The notes: generated by a model not told the origin, from the sequence alone. Counted from the stretch's first letter, positions 1 to 9,066 are shown. The stretch is DNA of 64,000 nucleotides from JAWKJY01 sp041393535 (GCA_041393535.1 JAWKJY010000006.1:186001-250000); one strand, 5' to 3'. Program-made: numbers and translations.

Positions 1-2
1 TC

Positions 3-473
3 TACGACATCGGCCGCGCGCTCAACCCGACGCTCGTCGAGGGCCAGGTCGAGGGCGGCGCGATGCAGGGCCTCGGGCTCGGGCTGCTCGAGAACTGCTA
101 CCCGTACTACCCGAGCGTCGAGCACCGGGGCGGCGAGTTCGGGACGTACCTCGCCCCGGGCATCGAGCAGCTGCCCGAGATCGAGTCGGTGCTGCTCGAG
201 AACCCATCGGCGGACGGGCCGTTCGGCGCGAAGGCGATCGGCGAGATGGCGTCGAACTCGCAGGCGCCGGCGATCGCGGCGGCGGTCTACGACGCCGTGG
301 GCGTCTGGGTCACGGACATGCCGATCACGCCCGAGAAGCTGCTGCGGGCGCTCGACGAGAAGGCGGCGGGCCGCCCCGAGTCGCGGCGCGACGGCAAGCG
401 CGTGATCTACGACGAGGAGCTGTCGATCAACACGGTCGGCGCGCACGACGCGGCCGTCCGGTTCGAGTACTAG
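3..473 (+). CDS. Molybdopterin-binding subunit of a xanthine dehydrogenase/aldehyde oxidase family enzyme (C-terminal part)
   Basis: The open frame runs in from the left edge and stops at TAG, so only about the last 156 residues are present. The motif EGQVEGGAMQGLGLGLLE and the later GAKAIGEM stretch are typical of the C-terminal molybdopterin-binding domain of the xanthine dehydrogenase large subunit, where the glutamate of the GAKAIGE-type motif acts in hydroxylation. The enzyme would hydroxylate an aromatic or heterocyclic carbon with water as oxygen source, together with FeS and FAD subunits that are not visible here. A cupin gene follows on the same strand. A second, complete enzyme of this family lies at 13.5-17.3 kb. 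The substrate cannot be told. Confidence 0.85.
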   Translation, partial: YDIGRALNPTLVEGQVEGGAMQGLGLGLLENCYPYYPSVEHRGGEFGTYLAPGIEQLPEIESVLLENPSADGPFGAKAIGEMASNSQAPAIAAAVYDAVGVWVTDMPITPEKLLRALDEKAAGRPESRRDGKRVIYDEELSINTVGAHDAAVRFEY

Positions 474-551
474 CCGCTGGCCGCCGGCCGGCCGGTCGAG
501 CGATGCGGGGGCGGCGCGAGGCGCCGCCCCCGCGCGTCCCCAGGAGGAGCG

Positions 552-947
552 ATGGCTGACACGAGCCCCTTCCGCACGTGGAACGGCGTCGAGCCGTTCG
601 AGTTCGTCGACGGCGTGCGCGTGAACATGATCGGCGGCGAGCAGGTCCTGCTCTGCAAGGTCACGTACGCGCCGGGGAAGACCGTGCCGCTGCACAAGCA
701 CGACCACACCGAGCAGGTGATGTTCATCCTCGAGGGCTCGGTCGACATGGCGATCGAGGGCGAGTGGAAGACGCTCGGCGCGGGCGACGTGGTCGTCGTC
801 AACCGCGGGCTCCACCACGAGCTGATCTCGCCGAACGGCGTGACCTTCATGGAGGCGCTCGCCCCGGTGCCGCTCGACCACGTCGACGACCGCGGGCGTG
901 CGCTCGTCCTCGGCCCGGACGGCGGCGCGACGCACGTCGAGCGGTAG
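552..947 (+). CDS. Single-domain cupin protein
   Basis: A 131-residue protein with one cupin barrel. The first motif, around residues 50-75, contains HKHDHTEQVMFILEG with metal-binding histidines and a glutamate. The second motif, around 85-105, has NRGLHHELIS. A strong AGGAGG sits 5 bases before ATG. It follows the molybdenum hydroxylase gene by about 80 bases on the same strand, so co-transcription is likely. Small cupins of this kind serve as dioxygenases, isomerases or sugar- and ligand-binding proteins. The exact reaction cannot be read from sequence. Confidence 0.85.
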   Translation: MADTSPFRTWNGVEPFEFVDGVRVNMIGGEQVLLCKVTYAPGKTVPLHKHDHTEQVMFILEGSVDMAIEGEWKTLGAGDVVVVNRGLHHELISPNGVTFMEALAPVPLDHVDDRGRALVLGPDGGATHVER

Positions 948-1191
948 CCGCGCAGGCGCGGCCGCGCCGGAGGAGGACACGGGCTCCCACCCCGGGGCGC
1001 CCCACGTCTACGTGATCCGCGCGCCCGCGCGCCCGCGCCAGCCGCCGACCCGTCCCCCTCGGCCATGTCCCTTCCGGCCGCCCGAGGGGCCACCCCGCGC
1101 CTCCACCCGCTATCGAGCGTAGCGCCGGATCGCGCACGGGTGTGTCACGCGTGCGTGCCGGCTTCGTGCCGATTCGTCCACGGCGACGACG

Positions 1192-2017
1192 TCAGCCGTG
1201 CGGGCCCGACGACCGGGGGCCGACGGCGGTCGGCCGCGGCGGACGCGCGCCCATGGCGTCGCCCGGCTCGATCCGCCAGCTGGCGCCGCAGCGCGGGCAG
1301 TGCACGGCGGCCGCCGCGCCACGGTCGCCGAGCGGCGTGCCGCAGGACGGGCAGAACCGGATGCGAGCTCCGTCCGCCCCGGCCTCGGGCGCCCTCCCCC
1401 AGCGGTGCAGCACCGGCACGAGCACGGTGCCGGCTGCCAGCAGGACGGCGACCACGCCGATCGCCCGCCCCATGCCCGACGAGTCGCCGGCCGCCCAGAT
1501 GGTCGTCGTCACGAGCGCGGCGAGGACGAGCGCGAGCACGGTGCTCGCACGGACGATCCAGGCACGCCGCCCGGGCAGCCGCGCGAGGCCGATCAGGCTG
1601 CCGTAGGCGATCGCGACGGCGAGGACGACGAGCGTGCCGAACGCCTGACCGAGGCGCTCGGGCGGATCGTCGAGCCAGGCGAGCACCAGCGCGAGCACGC
1701 CACCCGCCGCCGCGGCGGCGATGCCCGCGTACGGCAGCGGACCGAGGCGCCTCCGCTCGAGCGCCGGGATGCACGCGAGCACGAGGACGCCCGTCCCGGA
1801 CACGGCGAGCGACGTCAGCAGGACGCGCCGCTGCGTGTCGCCGAACTCGCCCCACGAGCGCGACGATGCCCAGCGCCGCGTTGACGGCGACCGCGACGAC
1901 GAGGCCGCGGACGAGCCAGCGCCGCGCCGAGGACGCGATCCCGAGCCGCGACCGGGCACCTCCGCCATCGGTGCCGCGCGTCGGTCCGAGCCAGCCGCGC
2001 ACGCCGTCCACCTGCAC
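1192..2017 (-). pseudogene. Membrane protein with C-terminal zinc ribbon, broken by a one-base frameshift
   Basis: The N-terminal part (start GTG at 2017, or GTG at 2011, which suits the GGAGGAGG upstream better) encodes one hydrophobic helix and reads to about base 1854. The protein then continues one frame over with several hydrophobic segments and ends in a zinc ribbon containing FCPSCGTPLG and HCPRCGASW (CxxC twice). Removing one base from the C run at 1850-1853 joins the two parts into one protein of about 275 residues with five or so membrane helices. Protein character is strong on both sides, so this is either a recent mutation or a sequencing error. The function is unknown. The ribbon probably faces the cytoplasm. 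Confidence 0.6.
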
Positions 2018-2110
2018 CTCCTCCTCCCGCGATCGTCACACGGGCAGGGCGCGCGCGCATCGGGGCGCTCGCGGAGGCGGCGCCCGGGAGCGACCGGAGG
2101 GCGAGGCCTC

Positions 2111-2764
2111 TCAGCGGCCGCGATAGGCCCGGAACAGCTCGCGCAGGCGCGGCAGCTCCGCCTCGTCGAGCAGCCGGGCGCGCTCGCCGGCGAGCACGAC
2201 GAGCCGGCAGACGTCCTCGAGCGCCTCGGCGAGCTCGAGCGCGTCGCGCTCGTCGGCGCCGACGAGCACGGCGCCGTGGCTCGCGAGCAGTACGGCCGCC
2301 AGGTCGCCCTCCCCGCGGAGCGCCCGCCGCACCCCCTCGGCGAGCTCGAGCGAGCCGGGCGTCGCGTACGGGACGAACGGCGTCGGCACAGACCCGAGGA
2401 GCCCCTGGTGGTAGTGGACGAGCGGCAGCCGCTCCAGCCGGAGGCAGCTCGCCGCGACCGTCCAGGGCGCATGTAGGTGCAGCACGACAGTCGCGCCGGG
2501 GCACGCGCGGTAGGCGGCGAGGTGAAGCGGGAGCTCGGTCGAGGGGCTGCCGAGCGCGGTCGCGACCTCGAGCGACTCGTCGAGACGCACGAGGACGGCG
2601 CTCCGGGCGTCGATGCGAGCGAAGGGAACGCCCTTCGGCGTCACGACGAGCGTCCCGCTCGAACGGTCGATCACGGAGGCGTTGCCCGACGCGAGCGGGC
2701 CGCCCAGGCCGCGCTCCGCGACGCCCGCCGCGAGGGCTGCGAGCCGCTGCCCGAGCGAGGTCAC
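2111..2764 (-). CDS. Class II aldolase/adducin-type protein
   Basis: A 217-residue protein of the fuculose-phosphate aldolase fold. It shows SGNASVIDRS and VTPKGVPF near the N terminus, a zinc-site motif HLHAPWTVAASC around residues 95-107, and SHGAVLVGAD around 165-175, which supplies the third histidine. Family members cleave or decarboxylate small hydroxy-acid phosphates or act as epimerases. It lies just downstream of the ThDP enzyme gene on the same strand, separated by about 16 bases, and probably belongs to the operon that begins at 6056. Confidence 0.85.
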   Translation of the reverse strand: MTSLGQRLAALAAGVAERGLGGPLASGNASVIDRSSGTLVVTPKGVPFARIDARSAVLVRLDESLEVATALGSPSTELPLHLAAYRACPGATVVLHLHAPWTVAASCLRLERLPLVHYHQGLLGSVPTPFVPYATPGSLELAEGVRRALRGEGDLAAVLLASHGAVLVGADERDALELAEALEDVCRLVVLAGERARLLDEAELPRLRELFRAYRGR

Positions 2765-2780
2765 GTGGCTCCCGGCCGGG

Positions 2781-4448
2781 CTAGGAGCCGCCGAGCGCGG
2801 CGGCGCGGATCTGCGAGAGGCTCTGACGCGGCGTCAGCGCCTCGGGATCGACGCGCAGCTCGAGCAGCGCGGGCACGCCCGCGTCGAGCGCACGCCCGAA
2901 CGCGGCCGGGAAGTCCTCGCTCCGCTCGACGGCCTCGCCGTACGCGCCGAACGAGCGGGCGTACGCGGCGAAGTCCGGGTTGACGAGCTCGGTGCCGACG
3001 ACCCGGCCCGGGTAGTGGCGCTCCTGGTGCATCCGGATCGTCCCGTACATGCCGTTGTTCACGACCATGACGACGAGGTTGGCGCGCTGGCGCACCGCCG
3101 TGGCGAGCTCCTGGCCCGTCATCAGGAAGTCGCCGTCGCCGCAGAGCGCGACGACGTGCCGATCGGGGTAGCGGGCCTTCGCGGCGACCGCGGCCGGCAG
3201 TCCGTAGCCCATCGCGCCGCTCGTCGGCGCGAGGTGCGTCCGGTATTCGGTGAAGCGGTAGAAGCGCTGCAGCCAGACCGCGAAGTTCCCCGCGCCGGTC
3301 GTCAGGATCGCGTCCGACGGGAGCCGCTCGCGCAGGTGCTCGACGACCGCGCCCATGTCGAGCGGGCCCGGAACGGGCTGGCGGTCGAGCTGCGCCAGGT
3401 GCTCCACGCGGGCAGCCTCCGTCCACGCGGCCCAGCGCGCCGGATCGAGCGGCGGGAGCGCGCGCAGCGCCGCGACGAACCCGACGGGGCTGCCGACGAC
3501 GCCCAGCTCCGGCTGGTAGACCCGACCCAGCTCGTCGGGGTCGGGGTAGACGTGGACGAGGCGCTTGCCGGTGTCCGGTGCGGTCAGGATCGTGTACCCG
3601 CTCGTCGTCGCCTCGCCCAGGCGGGCGCCGAGGCACAGCAGCGTGTCGCAGTCGCGGATGCGCTGCGCCAGCTTCGGGTCGATCCCGACGCCCGCCCAGC
3701 CGATGTAGGCGTCGGAGCGGTTGTCGAGGTACGACTGGCGACGGAACGAGGTGCAGACGGGCAGCCGGCTCGCCTCGGCCCACGCGCGCAGGTCGTCGGC
3801 CGCCTGCGTGCTCCACAGCCCGCCGCCGACGAGCACGAGCGGCCGCTCCGCCGCGGCGAGGATCGCGCGCGCGGCCTCGGCATCGGCCGGGACGACCCGG
3901 GCCTGATGCGGGCCGCTCGGCGCCGGTGCGTCGGGGACGTCCGCGACCTCCTCGAGCAGGTCCTCGGGCAGCGAGATCACCACCGGCCCCGGCCTGCCCG
4001 ACGTGGCCACGGCGAAGGCGCGGCCGACCACCTCGGGCAGCCGGCGCACGTCGTCCACCTCGACGGCCCACTTCGCGAGCGGGGCGAACATCGCCTCGAA
4101 GTCGACCTCCTGGAACGCCTCGCGGCGCCGGTGCTCGCGCGCGACCTGGCCGACCAGCAGGATCATCGGCGTCGAGTCCTGCATCGCCGTGTGCACGCCG
4201 ACGCACGCGTGCGTCGCGCCGGGGCCGCGGGTCACGAAGCAGATCCCCGGGCGGCCCGTCAGCTTGCCGTCCGCCTCGGCCATGTCCGCGGCGCCCGCCT
4301 CCATGCGGCAGACGACGAGGTCGACGCCGGCGTCGTACAGCGCGTCGAGCGCGGCGAGGTAGCTCTCGCCCGGCACGCAGAAGATCCGGTCGACGCCGTG
4401 CAGCAGCAGCTGGTCGACGAGGATGCGGCCGCCGGTGCGCTCGCTCAT
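2781..4448 (-). CDS. Thiamine-diphosphate-dependent enzyme of the acetolactate synthase/benzoylformate decarboxylase type
   Basis: The protein has 555 residues, a normal length for the family. The N-terminal domain has PGESYLAALDAL and the catalytic glutamate region CRMEAGAADMAEA near residue 50. The central nucleotide-like domain follows. The C-terminal ThDP/Mg site begins at GDGDFLMTGQE and ends about 27 residues later with VVNN, the classical GDG...NN motif. ATG at 4448 overlaps the stop of the upstream cupin gene. Such enzymes decarboxylate 2-oxo acids or form acyloins. Whether this one makes acetolactate or acts on a catabolic 2-oxo acid cannot be decided, but its setting in a catabolic operon favours the latter. 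Confidence 0.85.
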   Translation of the reverse strand: MSERTGGRILVDQLLLHGVDRIFCVPGESYLAALDALYDAGVDLVVCRMEAGAADMAEADGKLTGRPGICFVTRGPGATHACVGVHTAMQDSTPMILLVGQVAREHRRREAFQEVDFEAMFAPLAKWAVEVDDVRRLPEVVGRAFAVATSGRPGPVVISLPEDLLEEVADVPDAPAPSGPHQARVVPADAEAARAILAAAERPLVLVGGGLWSTQAADDLRAWAEASRLPVCTSFRRQSYLDNRSDAYIGWAGVGIDPKLAQRIRDCDTLLCLGARLGEATTSGYTILTAPDTGKRLVHVYPDPDELGRVYQPELGVVGSPVGFVAALRALPPLDPARWAAWTEAARVEHLAQLDRQPVPGPLDMGAVVEHLRERLPSDAILTTGAGNFAVWLQRFYRFTEYRTHLAPTSGAMGYGLPAAVAAKARYPDRHVVALCGDGDFLMTGQELATAVRQRANLVVMVVNNGMYGTIRMHQERHYPGRVVGTELVNPDFAAYARSFGAYGEAVERSEDFPAAFGRALDAGVPALLELRVDPEALTPRQSLSQIRAAALGGS

Positions 4449-4999
4449 CGCGACAGCTCGAGCGGCGCCTCGAGGAACACCGTCGCGCGCTGCGTCTTCG
4501 GCTTCTCCTCGTCGGTCGGATCGACGTACCGGATCGTCCGCTTGCCCTCCCACTCCCGCGGCAGGAGCAGGACGCGCACGAACGCCGTGGGCACCTGCGG
4601 CGAGCCGGCCGCGAAGACGGGCTCGGGCCCCGACTCGAACCAGGCCTGGAACGGCTTGTAGCAGTCGGAGTGCCCCTCCGAGTCGATCCGGATCTCGCCG
4701 AGCAGCAGGCAGCGGATCCCGGGCCCGGGGTGGACGTGGCGGTAGGCGACCCCGCCGGGCGGGAAGTCGACGCGGTCGCACCGGACGACCCACTCGGTCG
4801 ACGGGTCGAGCGCGATCGGCGTCGAGAGCTTCGCCCCGTTCACGTCGTGCTCGCCGATCTCCCAGCGCAGCGCCCGGCCCTCGACGCGCGCGGCGCCGAG
4901 GTGCGCCTCGTTCGCGGCGACGTCGTAGAGCACGCGCGCCCCGGCGGCCGTCTCGTAGCCGTCCGGGTGCTCGAACAGGGAGAGCCGCAGCCCGCTCAA
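4445..4999 (-). CDS. Cupin-like protein
   Basis: About 184 residues beginning at a TTG that overlaps the stop of the upstream SDR gene (TTGA). The middle contains PPGGVAYRHVHPGPGIRCLL, a cupin metal-site pattern with two histidines, followed by LGEIRIDSEG. It overlaps the ThDP gene start by four bases, so the genes are translationally coupled. It may be a dioxygenase or a ligand-binding partner in the pathway. No closer assignment is possible. Confidence 0.75.
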   Translation of the reverse strand: MSGLRLSLFEHPDGYETAAGARVLYDVAANEAHLGAARVEGRALRWEIGEHDVNGAKLSTPIALDPSTEWVVRCDRVDFPPGGVAYRHVHPGPGIRCLLLGEIRIDSEGHSDCYKPFQAWFESGPEPVFAAGSPQVPTAFVRVLLLPREWEGKRTIRYVDPTDEEKPKTQRATVFLEAPLELSR

Positions 5000-5742
5000 T
5001 GGAGGTACTGGCCTCCGTCGATGACCATCGTCTGCCCCGTGACGAAGCTCGAGCCGGGGCTCGCGAAGAAGACGACCGCGGCGACGACGTCCTCGGGCAA
5101 CTGGTCGCGCTTCAGCACGCGGGCGGCGATCGAGACGTCCTTCAGCTTCTCGATGTGCTCGGGGTTCTGCTTCACCCCGTCGGAGATCGTGAAGCCGGGC
5201 GCGACGCAGTTCACGAGGATGCCGTCCCCGCCGACCTCCTTCGCGAGCGCGCGCGTGAGCGCGACGATCGCGCCCTTGCTCGTCACGTAGTGGAGCAGGA
5301 ACGGGACGCCGCGGAAGGGCGTGCCGGAGGAGATGTTGACGATCCGGCCGCCGCCGCGCTCGCGCATGTGGGGGACGAGCGCGCGGCACGTGAGGAACAT
5401 GCTCGCGACGTTCACGTCCATCACGCGCCGCCACTCGTCGAGCGGGATCTGCTCGAACGGCCGCAGCGCCAGCGTCGCGTACAGGCCGGCGTTGTTCACG
5501 AGCACGTCGACGCCGCCGGCGCGCTCGATCGCCTCGCGAGCCATGCGCTCGACGGCCGCCTCGTCCGCGACGTCCGCGGTGATCCCGACGCCGTCGTCGT
5601 AGGCGGCGGCGGCCTCCTCGGCGCCCTCGAGGTCGACGATGACGAGCCGGGCCCCCTCGGCGGCGAGGCCGTCGGCGATCGCGCGACCGATGCCCCTGGC
5701 GCCGCCGGTGACGACGGCGACCCTGCCGTCGAGCTGGCCCAT
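4996..5742 (-). CDS. Short-chain dehydrogenase/reductase (SDR)
   Basis: A 248-residue classical SDR. It has the NAD(P) motif TGGARGIG at residues 12-19, NNAG near 85, a serine at NISSG, and the catalytic YxxxK as YVTSKG around 150. The aspartate in IVDLEG at the end of beta-2 favours NAD(H). It overlaps its neighbours on both sides by a few bases within a leftward operon. It probably oxidises or reduces a secondary alcohol intermediate. Confidence 0.9.
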   Translation of the reverse strand: MGQLDGRVAVVTGGARGIGRAIADGLAAEGARLVIVDLEGAEEAAAAYDDGVGITADVADEAAVERMAREAIERAGGVDVLVNNAGLYATLALRPFEQIPLDEWRRVMDVNVASMFLTCRALVPHMRERGGGRIVNISSGTPFRGVPFLLHYVTSKGAIVALTRALAKEVGGDGILVNCVAPGFTISDGVKQNPEHIEKLKDVSIAARVLKRDQLPEDVVAAVVFFASPGSSFVTGQTMVIDGGQYLH

Positions 5743-6056
5743 CAGCGGATCGGCGAGAACGACGCCGGCACGAGGATCTTGTTCTCCTGGCTGACGACGA
5801 GCGGCCTGATCTTCGCGACGTAGGCCTGCCATCCGGGATCGGCCATGAGCTCGCGCCGACGCTCGTCGCGCTCGGCGAGCGACTCGTAGCCCCAGAGGTG
5901 CACGATCTGGTTGAGCGGCCCGATCTCGGTGGAGAAGTAGCCGAGCATCCGCGGCAGGATCCGCGTCTGGATCTCGAGCCCCTCCTCCTCGTAGAGCCGG
6001 AGGTACTCGGGCGCCTTGCCGGGGTGCAGCGTGTAGATCCGCTCCTCGACGATCAC
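5742..6056 (-). CDS. NIPSNAP family protein
   Basis: A 104-residue ferredoxin-like dimeric alpha/beta-barrel protein with the family pattern EERIYTLHPGK at the start and NQIVHLWGYES in the middle. NIPSNAP proteins are often encoded within small catabolic operons, where their role is poorly known. It is the first gene of a leftward run of at least five genes ending with the aldolase gene. The 480-base spacer upstream carries palindromes described separately. Confidence 0.8.
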   Translation of the reverse strand: MIVEERIYTLHPGKAPEYLRLYEEEGLEIQTRILPRMLGYFSTEIGPLNQIVHLWGYESLAERDERRRELMADPGWQAYVAKIRPLVVSQENKILVPASFSPIR

Positions 6057-6124
6057 GGGGCAATCCTATCCGCCGGGCCGGCCACCGGCCGCCCCGGGCG
6101 CCACGCGTCCCGGGCGGACATGGC

Positions 6125-6144
6125 CCGGGGGACATGTCCCCCGG
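6125..6144. promoter_or_regulatory. 20-bp perfect palindrome, candidate operator
   Basis: CCGGGGGACATGTCCCCCGG is self-complementary over its full length and lies about 70 bases upstream of the NIPSNAP-led operon. A 7-bp inverted repeat, CCCACCC-A-GGGTGGG, lies at 6154-6168. Both are placed where a regulator of the leftward operon could bind, or could form hairpins in a leader. No regulator gene is adjacent. Confidence 0.4.
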
Positions 6145-6184
6145 CGACCGCTCCCCACCCAGGGTGGGTGGGTCCCACCACCCA

Positions 6185-6235
6185 GTGTGACGGGCGCGCG
6201 CGTCGGCCCGGACCGGGCCGCACGGATCGTCACAC
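6185..6235. promoter_or_regulatory. Nested inverted repeat GTGTGACG ... CGTCACAC
   Basis: GTGTGACG at 6185-6192 is mirrored by CGTCACAC at 6228-6235. A further repeat, CGGCCCGG-A-CCGGGCCG, sits between them at 6204-6220. Another GTCACG copy follows at 6249-6254. The spacer 6057-6538 between the NIPSNAP gene and the aldehyde dehydrogenase gene has no convincing reading frame, and these elements are its only clear content. Confidence 0.35.
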
Positions 6236-6538
6236 CGGCGAGCGCGAATCGTCACGGTCCGGGCACGGCTCGCGGCACGTGCCGGCGGCACGCGCCCCGG
6301 GACGGCGGCGAGCGCGACCGGCGCCCGCGCTGCACGACCGGGGCGACTGGCGCGAGCTCGGCCCGCCCCCGGGCGGGGGACGCCGCTCGCGCCCCCGCCG
6401 GTCTCGCGAGCTCGCCGGCCGCGACGGCACCCCGGACGGGCCGGCGGCCGGCGCGGCCCGTGGAGCCGCGAGGCCCCGTCTGGCGAGGGCCCGCGCGGGG
6501 AGGACGGCCCTCCCCGCGCCCGGCGCCCGACGGCCGCG

Positions 6539-8023
6539 CTAGAACGCCATCGTGAAGTACTTCAGCTCGAGCCACTCGTCGAGGCCGTAGCGCGACCCCT
6601 CGCGGCCGATGCCCGACTCCTTCACGCCGCCGAACGGCGCAGTCTCGGTCGAGATGAAGCCCGTGTTCAGCGCGACGATGCCGGTCTCGAGCGCCTCGCC
6701 GACGCGCCACGCACGGCCGAGGTCGCGCGTGAAGAAGTACGCGGCGAGCCCGAACGGCGTGTCGTTCGCGAGCCGGACCGCCTCCTCCTCGGTGGAGAAC
6801 GGGATCAGGCCGGCGACCGGCCCGAACGTCTCCTCGCAGGTCATCTGGCTGTCGGCCGTGACGCCCTTGATCACCGTGGGCGTGTAGAAGTAGCCCCCGC
6901 GCTCGTGCGGCCGGCCGCCCGTGACGATCTCGCCCCCGCGTGCCATCGCGTCCTCGACGTGGCGGACGACCTTCTCGAACCCCTGGTCGTCGATCAGCGG
7001 GCCGATCTGGGCGCCGTCCTCGACGCCAGGCGCGACCCGGAGGCCGGCCGCGAACGCGCCCAGGCGCTCCGCGTACTCGTCGATCACGCGCTCGTGCACG
7101 AGGACGCGGTTCGCCGAGATGCAGGTCTGGCCGGCGTTCCGGAACTTCGCGAGCGCCATCGCCTGGACGGCCGCATCGAGGTCGGCGTCGTCGAAGACGA
7201 GGAACGGCGCGTTGCCGCCCAGCTCGAGCGACACCTTCTTGACCGTCGCGGCGCACTGCGCCATGAGCAGCTTCCCGACCGCCGTCGAGCCCGTGAAGCC
7301 GAGCTTGCGCACGATCGGGTTCGACGTCAGCTCACCGCCGATCGCGGGCGCGTCCTCCGCGTTCCCGGTCACGACCGAGAGGACGCCCTTCGGGATCCCC
7401 GCGCGCTCGGCGAGCTCGCAGAGCGCGAGCGCGGAGAGCGGCGTCTGCTCGGCCGGCTTCAGCACCATGGTGCAGCCGGCCGCGAGCGCCGGAGCCGCCT
7501 TGCGCGTGATCATCGCGGAGGGGAAGTTCCACGGCGTGATGCCCGCGGTGACGCCGATCGGCTGCTTCAGGACGACGATCCGCCGGTCGGGCAGGGGCGG
7601 GGCGATCGTGTCGCCGTAGACGCGCTTCGCCTCCTCGCCGAACCACTCGAGGAACGACGCCGCGTAGGCGATCTCCCCGCGTGCCTCGGCGAGCGGCTTC
7701 CCCTGCTCCGAGGTCATCAGGATCGCCAGGTCATCCTGGTGCTCGAGCATCAGGTCGGCGAAGCGACGGAGGATGCGCGCGCGGTCCTTCGCGAGCAGGT
7801 CGCGCCACGCCGGGAACGCGCGCTGGGCGGCCTCGATCGCACGCCGGGTCTCGGCCGCGCCGAGGCGCGGCACGGACGCGATCACGGCGCCGGTCGCGGG
7901 GTTGGTGACGTCGAAGGTCGCGCCGGAGTCGGCGTCGACCCACGCGCCGTCGACGTACGCCTGCGTCCGGAACAGGGCCCCGTCACGCAGGCCGAGCCCG
8001 GTGGAGAGATCGGTTGTTGTCAT
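6539..8023 (-). CDS. gabD: NAD(P)-dependent aldehyde dehydrogenase, succinate-semialdehyde dehydrogenase type
   Basis: The protein has 494 residues. It contains the aldehyde-binding region TPWNFPSAMITRK, the nucleotide-binding GFTGSTAVGK, the general base glutamate in LELGGNAP around residue 265, and the nucleophile cysteine in NAGQTCIS around residue 298. The overall pattern is closest to succinate- or glutarate-semialdehyde dehydrogenases, which oxidise the semialdehyde to the dicarboxylate. Closely related aldehydes remain possible. It is transcribed alone, divergently from the tautomerase gene. The symbol is by family resemblance only. Confidence 0.8.
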   Translation of the reverse strand: MTTTDLSTGLGLRDGALFRTQAYVDGAWVDADSGATFDVTNPATGAVIASVPRLGAAETRRAIEAAQRAFPAWRDLLAKDRARILRRFADLMLEHQDDLAILMTSEQGKPLAEARGEIAYAASFLEWFGEEAKRVYGDTIAPPLPDRRIVVLKQPIGVTAGITPWNFPSAMITRKAAPALAAGCTMVLKPAEQTPLSALALCELAERAGIPKGVLSVVTGNAEDAPAIGGELTSNPIVRKLGFTGSTAVGKLLMAQCAATVKKVSLELGGNAPFLVFDDADLDAAVQAMALAKFRNAGQTCISANRVLVHERVIDEYAERLGAFAAGLRVAPGVEDGAQIGPLIDDQGFEKVVRHVEDAMARGGEIVTGGRPHERGGYFYTPTVIKGVTADSQMTCEETFGPVAGLIPFSTEEEAVRLANDTPFGLAAYFFTRDLGRAWRVGEALETGIVALNTGFISTETAPFGGVKESGIGREGSRYGLDEWLELKYFTMAF

Positions 8024-8126
8024 GGGGGAAGTCTATGGGCGCCGGCGAGGGGCGGCAGGGGCGTCCCGACCCCGCGAGGCCTTCGACTAGAGTGGCGGCG
8101 ACCCACCACGAGGAAGGGACGGAGCC

Positions 8127-8312
8127 ATGCCGCTGATCGAGGTCAAGCTCTACGATCGCCGCGTGAACGACGAGACCTCGGCGCAGATCATCGAGGCGAT
8201 GACGAACGGCCTCGCCTCGGTGTTCGGCGACGAGATCAAGGCCCACACGTGGGTGATCGTGGAGGGCGTCAAGCCGCAGCAGTGGGGCATCGCCGGCCAG
8301 GCCGGCTCGTAG
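8127..8312 (+). CDS. 4-oxalocrotonate tautomerase family protein
   Basis: A 61-residue protein. After removal of Met it starts PLIEVKLYDRR, giving the catalytic N-terminal proline and an arginine near residue 11, as in 4-oxalocrotonate tautomerase. The size fits the small hexameric members. Such enzymes shift enol and keto forms of unsaturated oxo-acids from ring cleavage. AGGAAGGGA lies before the ATG. Two tightly spaced dehydrogenase genes follow, so this is the first gene of a rightward operon. Confidence 0.88.
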   Translation: MPLIEVKLYDRRVNDETSAQIIEAMTNGLASVFGDEIKAHTWVIVEGVKPQQWGIAGQAGS

Positions 8313-8316
8313 CCAC

Positions 8317-9066
8317 GTGGGCAACCGGTACGACTTCGGCGGCCGCGTCGCCGCGGTGACGGGAGGCGCGAGCGGCATCGGGCGCGCCTGCGCCGGCCTG
8401 CTGGCGGACGGCGGCGCCACCGTGGCCGTCCTCGACCTCGACGAGGCGGCCGCCACGCGCACGGCGGCGGAGCTCGGCGGTGGGGCGATCGGCGTCCAGG
8501 TCGACGTCGCCGACCCCGCGCGGGTGAACGAGGCCGTCGCACGCGTCGAGCGCGAGCTCGGCCGGCTCGACGTCCTCGTCTGCTCGGCCGGCGTCGGCGG
8601 CGACTCGCTGCGCACCGCGGACGTCCCCGACGACGAGTGGCGCCGCGTCATGGCGATCAACTGCGACGGCACGTTCTGGTGCAACCGTGCCGTCGTCCCC
8701 GGGATGCTCGATCGGGGCTACGGCCGGATCGTCAACATCGCCTCGATCGCCGGCAAGGAGGGCAACCCGATGGCGACCGCCTACTCGGCGAGCAAGGCGG
8801 CCGTGATCGGGATGACGAAGGCGATCGGCAAGGACGTCGCCGGCACCGGCGTCCTCGTCAACTGCATCGCGCCGGCGGTGATCCGGACGCCGATCCTCGA
8901 GCAGCTCTCGCAGGAGCACGTCGACTACATGGTCGCGCGCATCCCGCTCGGGCGGCTCGGCGAGGTCGAGGAGGTCGCGCGGCTCGTCTGCTTCCTCGCG
9001 AGCGAGGACATGACGTTCTCGACCGGCGCGACCTTCGACATCTCCGGCGGCCGGGCGACGTACTGA
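8317..9066 (+). CDS. Short-chain dehydrogenase/reductase (SDR)
   Basis: 249 residues from a GTG start four bases after the tautomerase stop. Motifs: TGGASGIG near residue 15, LDLDEA after beta-2 (aspartate, NAD preference), CSAG in place of NNAG, NIASIAG and the catalytic tyrosine and lysine in YSASKA around residue 155. The C terminus FDISGGRATY is usual for the family. Likely an alcohol dehydrogenase or ketoreductase step in the same pathway as the tautomerase. Confidence 0.9.
   Translation: MGNRYDFGGRVAAVTGGASGIGRACAGLLADGGATVAVLDLDEAAATRTAAELGGGAIGVQVDVADPARVNEAVARVERELGRLDVLVCSAGVGGDSLRTADVPDDEWRRVMAINCDGTFWCNRAVVPGMLDRGYGRIVNIASIAGKEGNPMATAYSASKAAVIGMTKAIGKDVAGTGVLVNCIAPAVIRTPILEQLSQEHVDYMVARIPLGRLGEVEEVARLVCFLASEDMTFSTGATFDISGGRATY

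Noticed and set aside
2613..4661. A 682-codon open frame on the plus strand
   Set aside because: Antisense to the ThDP enzyme, whose motifs are unmistakable. The plus-strand translation is low-complexity.
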